From: Rhodobacterales bacterium LSUCC0031
GTDB taxonomy: Bacteria > Pseudomonadota > Alphaproteobacteria > Rhodobacterales > Rhodobacteraceae
DNA length: 64,000 bases
Direction of reading: 5' to 3'
Assembly: GCA_015689735.1 (NCBI GenBank)
Contig: WVSP01000002.1
Coordinates: 124,001 to 188,000 of the forward strand
Positions within the stretch are counted from its first letter, which is position 1. Each line of letters opens with the position of its first letter. The notes below the pieces were generated by a model that was not told the DNA's origin, did no database searches, and was given only the letters and a program-made list of their open reading frames with translations. Shown in pieces: positions 60,357-64,000 of this stretch. A program made the translations under genes and the position numbers.

Positions 60357-63269
60357 ATGAAGGATTTCATCATTCCCTGGGGTGACGATCGCGATATGGG
60401 CACGCCAGCCAAGAAGGGCGCGCCGGTCAGCCTGATGATCGACGGGTTCGAGGTCACAGTGCCTGAAGGCACCTCTGTCATGCGGGCGGCGGCGATTGCG
60501 GGCATTCAAGTGCCCAAGCTTTGCGCCAGCGACAATCTGGAGGCATTCGGGTCGTGCCGGCTTTGTGTTGTCGAGATTGAGGGGCGGCGCGGCACGCCGG
60601 CATCTTGCACCACGCCGGTGGCACCGGGCATGGTCGTGCGCACCCAATCCGAGCAGGTCAAGAAGATCCGCAAAGGGGTGATGGAGCTTTATATCTCGGA
60701 TCACCCGCTGGATTGTTTGACATGCAGTGCCAACGGCGATTGCGAATTGCAGGATATGGCGGGTGTCGTCGGCCTGCGTGATCAGCGTTTCGCGGCGCCC
60801 GAGGGCGGCATGCGCACTCATTTCGCGACCCGTGACACAAGCGGGCAGGAAAACCCTGAATACACGCCCAAAGATACCAGCAACCCCTATTTCACCTATG
60901 ATCCGGCGAAATGCATCGTCTGCAATCGTTGCGTGCGGGCCTGTGAGGAGGTGCAAGGCACCTTCGCGCTGACGATCGAAGGCCGGGGCTTCGAGAGCCG
61001 CGTGTCGGCTGGTGGGGTGGGAGATGATTTCCTGTCGTCTGATTGCGTGAGCTGCGGGGCCTGCGTGCAGGCCTGTCCCACGGCGACGCTTCAGGAGAAG
61101 AGCGTCATTGAGCTTGGCACGCCCACGCGCTCGGTCATCACGACCTGCGCTTATTGCGGGGTGGGATGTTCCTTCAAGGCTGAGATGAATGGTGACGAAT
61201 TGGTGCGGATGACGCCCTACAAGCACGGGGCGGCCAATCGCGGGCATTCCTGCGTCAAGGGGCGGTTTGCCTATGGCTACGCCACGCATGCCGACCGTAT
61301 CCTGAGCCCGATGATCCGTGCCAGCATCGACCAGCCTTGGCGTGAGGTCAGTTGGGAAGAGGCACTTGGCTTTGCCGCCGAACGGATGCGGGGCATCCAG
61401 GCCAAGTATGGGCGCAAATCGGTGGGGGTCATCACCTCGTCGCGCTGCACCAACGAAGAGACCTATCTGGTGCAAAAGCTGGCGCGTGCGGTGTTTCTTA
61501 ACAATAACACGGATACCTGTGCGCGGGTGTGCCATTCGCCGACGGGTTACGGCTTGGGTCAAACCTTCGGCACGAGCGCTGGCACGCAGAATTTCGACAG
61601 CGTGGCACATGCCGATGTTGTGGTCGTGATCGGGGCGAACCCGACCGATGGGCATCCGGTCTTTGCGAGCCGCCTGAAAAAGCGTCTTCGGGCGGGGGCA
61701 AAACTGATCGTCATCGATCCACGCCGGATCGATCTGGTCAAGACGCCCCATATCGCGGCGGCGCATCACCTGGCTTTGCGTCCCGGCACCAATGTGGCGC
61801 TCGTGACCGCCATGGCGCATGTGATCGTGACCGAGACGCTTTATGATGCAGATTTCATCAAGCAGCGCTGCGATTGGGACGAATTCCAAGAATACGCCGA
61901 ATTCGTGAGCGATGTGCGCCATTCCCCCGAGATGACCGAGATGTTGACGGGTGTTTCGGCCGAGGAATTGCGCGCGGCGGCCCGGCTTTATGCGACGGGC
62001 GGCAATGGCGCGATTTATTATGGGCTGGGCGTGACGGAACATTCCCAAGGTTCGACCACTGTGATGGGGATCGCGAACCTGGCGATGCTGACGGGCAATA
62101 TCGGGCGCGAGGGGGTGGGTGTGAACCCGCTTCGCGGGCAGAACAACGTGCAAGGCTCGTGCGACATGGGGTCGTTCCCGCATGAATTGCCGGGCTATCG
62201 CCATGTGAAACACGCCGATGTGCGCGCGATCTTCGAGAGCGCATGGGGGGTGGAGATCGACCCCGAGCCGGGTCTGCGCATTCCCAACATGCTTGATGCC
62301 GCCGCCGATGGCCGGTTCAAGGGGCTCTATTGCCAAGGCGAGGATATCCTGCAATCCGATCCCGATACGCACCATGTGGCGGCGGGGCTGGCGGCGATGG
62401 AATGTGTCATCGTCCATGACCTGTTCCTGAACGAGACAGCGAATTACGCCCATGTCTTCCTGCCCGGCTCGACCTTTCTGGAAAAGGACGGGACCTTCAC
62501 CAATGCCGAGCGTCGGATTAACCGCGTGCGCAAGGTTATGGCACCGCGTAATGGCTATGCGGACTGGGAGATTACCCAGATGCTCGCCAATGCAATGCTG
62601 AAGGCCGAGCATCGCCCGCTGTGGCATTACACCCATCCCGCCCAGATCATGGATGAGATCGCGGCCACCACGCCGGGTTTCGCCAATGTCGATTACGCGA
62701 TGCTCGAGGAAAAGGGATCGGTGCAGTGGCCCTGCAACGATGCCAATCCCGAGGGCTCGCCCATCATGCATGTTGACGGCTTTGTGCGGGGTAAGGGGCG
62801 GTTTATCGTCACCGAGTATATCGCGACCGAGGAACGGACCGGGCCGCGTTTCCCGCTTTTGCTGACCACGGGGCGCATCCTCAGCCAGTATAATGTCGGT
62901 GCGCAGACGCGGCGGACGCAAAACACCATCTGGCATGCCGAGGATGTGTTGGAAATCCACCCCCATGACGCGGAGGTACGCGGCGTGAAAGAGGGGGATT
63001 GGGTGAAACTTGCCTCGCGCTCGGGTGAGACGAGTTTGCGCGCCCATCTGACGACCCGCGTCAGCCCCGGCGTGGTTTACACGACCTTTCACCACCCCAC
63101 CACGCAGGCCAATGTGATCACCACCGATTTCTCGGATTGGGCCACCAATTGCCCCGAATACAAGGTCACGGCGGTGCAGGTGGGGCTGTCGAACGGGCCG
63201 ACGGATTGGCAGGAAAGCTATGAAGCGCAGGCGCGCCTGTCGCGCCGGATCTTGCCGGCGGCGGAATGA
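60357..63269 (+). CDS. fdsA: NAD-dependent formate dehydrogenase alpha subunit (molybdenum)
   Basis: A 970-aa molybdopterin enzyme. The N-terminal part holds a [2Fe-2S] ferredoxin domain (CASDNLEAFGSCRLC), a His/Cys cluster (HPLDCLTCSANGDCEL), two [4Fe-4S] motifs (CIVCNRCVRAC; CVSCGACVQAC) and the MopB cluster (TTCAYCGVGC). The Mo ligand is C392 in RVCHSPTGYG, with the following His typical of formate dehydrogenases. It oxidises formate to CO2 and can reverse the reaction. It overlaps fdhD by 4 bp. Confidence 0.96.
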   Translation: MKDFIIPWGDDRDMGTPAKKGAPVSLMIDGFEVTVPEGTSVMRAAAIAGIQVPKLCASDNLEAFGSCRLCVVEIEGRRGTPASCTTPVAPGMVVRTQSEQVKKIRKGVMELYISDHPLDCLTCSANGDCELQDMAGVVGLRDQRFAAPEGGMRTHFATRDTSGQENPEYTPKDTSNPYFTYDPAKCIVCNRCVRACEEVQGTFALTIEGRGFESRVSAGGVGDDFLSSDCVSCGACVQACPTATLQEKSVIELGTPTRSVITTCAYCGVGCSFKAEMNGDELVRMTPYKHGAANRGHSCVKGRFAYGYATHADRILSPMIRASIDQPWREVSWEEALGFAAERMRGIQAKYGRKSVGVITSSRCTNEETYLVQKLARAVFLNNNTDTCARVCHSPTGYGLGQTFGTSAGTQNFDSVAHADVVVVIGANPTDGHPVFASRLKKRLRAGAKLIVIDPRRIDLVKTPHIAAAHHLALRPGTNVALVTAMAHVIVTETLYDADFIKQRCDWDEFQEYAEFVSDVRHSPEMTEMLTGVSAEELRAAARLYATGGNGAIYYGLGVTEHSQGSTTVMGIANLAMLTGNIGREGVGVNPLRGQNNVQGSCDMGSFPHELPGYRHVKHADVRAIFESAWGVEIDPEPGLRIPNMLDAAADGRFKGLYCQGEDILQSDPDTHHVAAGLAAMECVIVHDLFLNETANYAHVFLPGSTFLEKDGTFTNAERRINRVRKVMAPRNGYADWEITQMLANAMLKAEHRPLWHYTHPAQIMDEIAATTPGFANVDYAMLEEKGSVQWPCNDANPEGSPIMHVDGFVRGKGRFIVTEYIATEERTGPRFPLLLTTGRILSQYNVGAQTRRTQNTIWHAEDVLEIHPHDAEVRGVKEGDWVKLASRSGETSLRAHLTTRVSPGVVYTTFHHPTTQANVITTDFSDWATNCPEYKVTAVQVGLSNGPTDWQESYEAQARLSRRILPAAE

Positions 63270-64000
63270 GCGCCAGCCGCTCCATATCCGCGCGGGCCTT
63301 TGGACCTGAGGGTGGGCGCGAGATCGCCCGCTCGCTGCCCGATGAGGTGGCAGTCGCTGTCACGTGCAACGGCTCGACCCAAGCCGTGATGATGTGCAGC
63401 CCCAGTGACCTTGAAGACTTTGCCCGTGGCTTCGCCTTGACCGAAGGTTATGCGCGCCCCGATCAGATCGAGCGGATCGACATCGTTGAGATGGCGCAAG
63501 GGATCGAAGCGCGGCTTTGGATCGCGCAAGAGGCCGCTGATGCGTTGGGGGCGCGGCGGCGCATGATGATGGGGCCGGTCGGCTGCGGGCTTTGCGGGAT
63601 CGACAGCCTTGAGCAAGCGATGCGCCCATTGCCCGTGCTTGCAAGCGATCTGAGGTTGGATTGGTCCGAAGCGGCAGGCGCGGTCGAGCGGTTGCGCGCC
63701 CATCAGCCCTTGCACGACCTGACGCATGCCGTTCATGCGGCCGGCTTTTTGGTGCCGGGGCGTGGCATCATCTGCGCGCGCGAGGATGTCGGGCGGCACA
63801 ACGCGCTCGACAAGTTGATCGGCGCCTTGCTTGCGGCCGGGATCACACCATCGCGCGGGGCAATGGTCATGACCAGCCGGATTTCAGTCGAGTTGGTGCA
63901 AAAGGCTGTTTTGGCGGGTTGCGCTGTGCTTTTGGCCGCCTCGGCGCCGACAGCACAAGCGGTGCGCATGGCCCAAGCCGCGGGGTTGAGCGTTGCGGGC
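63266..64000 (+). CDS. fdhD: Formate dehydrogenase sulfurtransferase FdhD (fdsC), cut by window end
   Basis: The first 245 codons of FdhD, with the mobile-loop cysteines GPVGCGLCG that carry sulfur and the segment REDVGRHNALDKLIG typical of the family. It inserts the sulfido ligand on molybdenum in FdsA. Its ATG overlaps the fdsA stop. The frame is still open at 64000; fdsD would be expected next. Confidence 0.94.
   Translation, partial: MSASRSISARAFGPEGGREIARSLPDEVAVAVTCNGSTQAVMMCSPSDLEDFARGFALTEGYARPDQIERIDIVEMAQGIEARLWIAQEAADALGARRRMMMGPVGCGLCGIDSLEQAMRPLPVLASDLRLDWSEAAGAVERLRAHQPLHDLTHAVHAAGFLVPGRGIICAREDVGRHNALDKLIGALLAAGITPSRGAMVMTSRISVELVQKAVLAGCAVLLAASAPTAQAVRMAQAAGLSVAG

Noticed and set aside
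60324-63095. A 923-codon open frame on the minus strand opposite fdsA
   Set aside because: It is the mirror of a high-GC gene: fdsA has all expected motifs, while the antisense frame has no family character and no ribosome-binding site.

Overview
The window is a high-GC, gene-dense chromosomal stretch. Intergenic gaps are short, ATGA and TAATG overlaps are common, and many proteins match families typical of Rhodobacteraceae: an RSP_2648-type PIN protein, a one-cysteine DksA, DUF2927 lipoproteins, a TIGR01244 sulfur transferase, and an FdsGBA formate dehydrogenase with its FdhD factor. It reads as an alphaproteobacterium of the Rhodobacter/Roseobacter group. I see no transposase, integrase, phage gene, CRISPR array or rRNA. 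The only RNA genes or elements recognised are one tRNA-Leu(UAG), a cobalamin riboswitch and a SAM-II riboswitch. The species cannot be named from sequence alone.

Layout. 1-6015 (minus): vitamin B12 uptake. A cobalamin riboswitch is followed by btuB, btuF, btuC, btuD, exbB and two exbD genes, giving the outer-membrane receptor, binding protein, ABC importer and proton-driven energiser in one transcript. 6446-10875 (plus): a single-domain response regulator, a small two-helix membrane protein, a symporter-type sensor kinase and a FliM/FliN-like protein. 10876-13638: four stacked 13-15 bp palindromes lead into a lipoprotein gene, then an RlmI-like rRNA methyltransferase coupled to a PIN-domain protein. 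13709-19195 (minus): MoxR ATPase, DUF2927 lipoprotein, a 54-aa membrane protein, CoxE-like VWA protein, small membrane protein, DedA and M48 protease. 19493-21159: DksA-like regulator and a flavin monooxygenase.

21258-25212 (minus): the complete Anbu module (ATP-grasp, alpha-E, transglutaminase, Anbu protease). 25330-32324 (minus): Dtd, then a cluster of zinc-ribbon protein, SPFH-GYF protein, second DUF2927 lipoprotein, TelA, XpaC and a 29-aa membrane peptide, followed by an alpha/beta hydrolase. This cluster is the best candidate for an undescribed system. 32463-34302: SAM-II riboswitch, metZ and an acetyltransferase. 34389-39276: sulfide/persulfide island (Crp/Fnr regulator, 17-codon leader peptide, two YeeE-type transporters, persulfide dioxygenase, sulfur transferase, SulP permease).

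39303-43510 (minus): ugpBAEC glycerol-3-phosphate importer with a Pho-box-like triple repeat upstream. 43690-51801: xthA, erpA, dGTPase, argS, SPOR protein, nagZ, scpA, scpB and a 63-aa protein, closed by a bidirectional terminator. 51888-55928: glnB-glnA, divergent nnr, and a Hint-fold protein that appears catalytically dead. 56179-64000: tRNA-Leu, a homocysteine methyltransferase-like gene, a LysR regulator and the fdsG-fdsB-fdsA-fdhD formate dehydrogenase operon, which runs off the window end.
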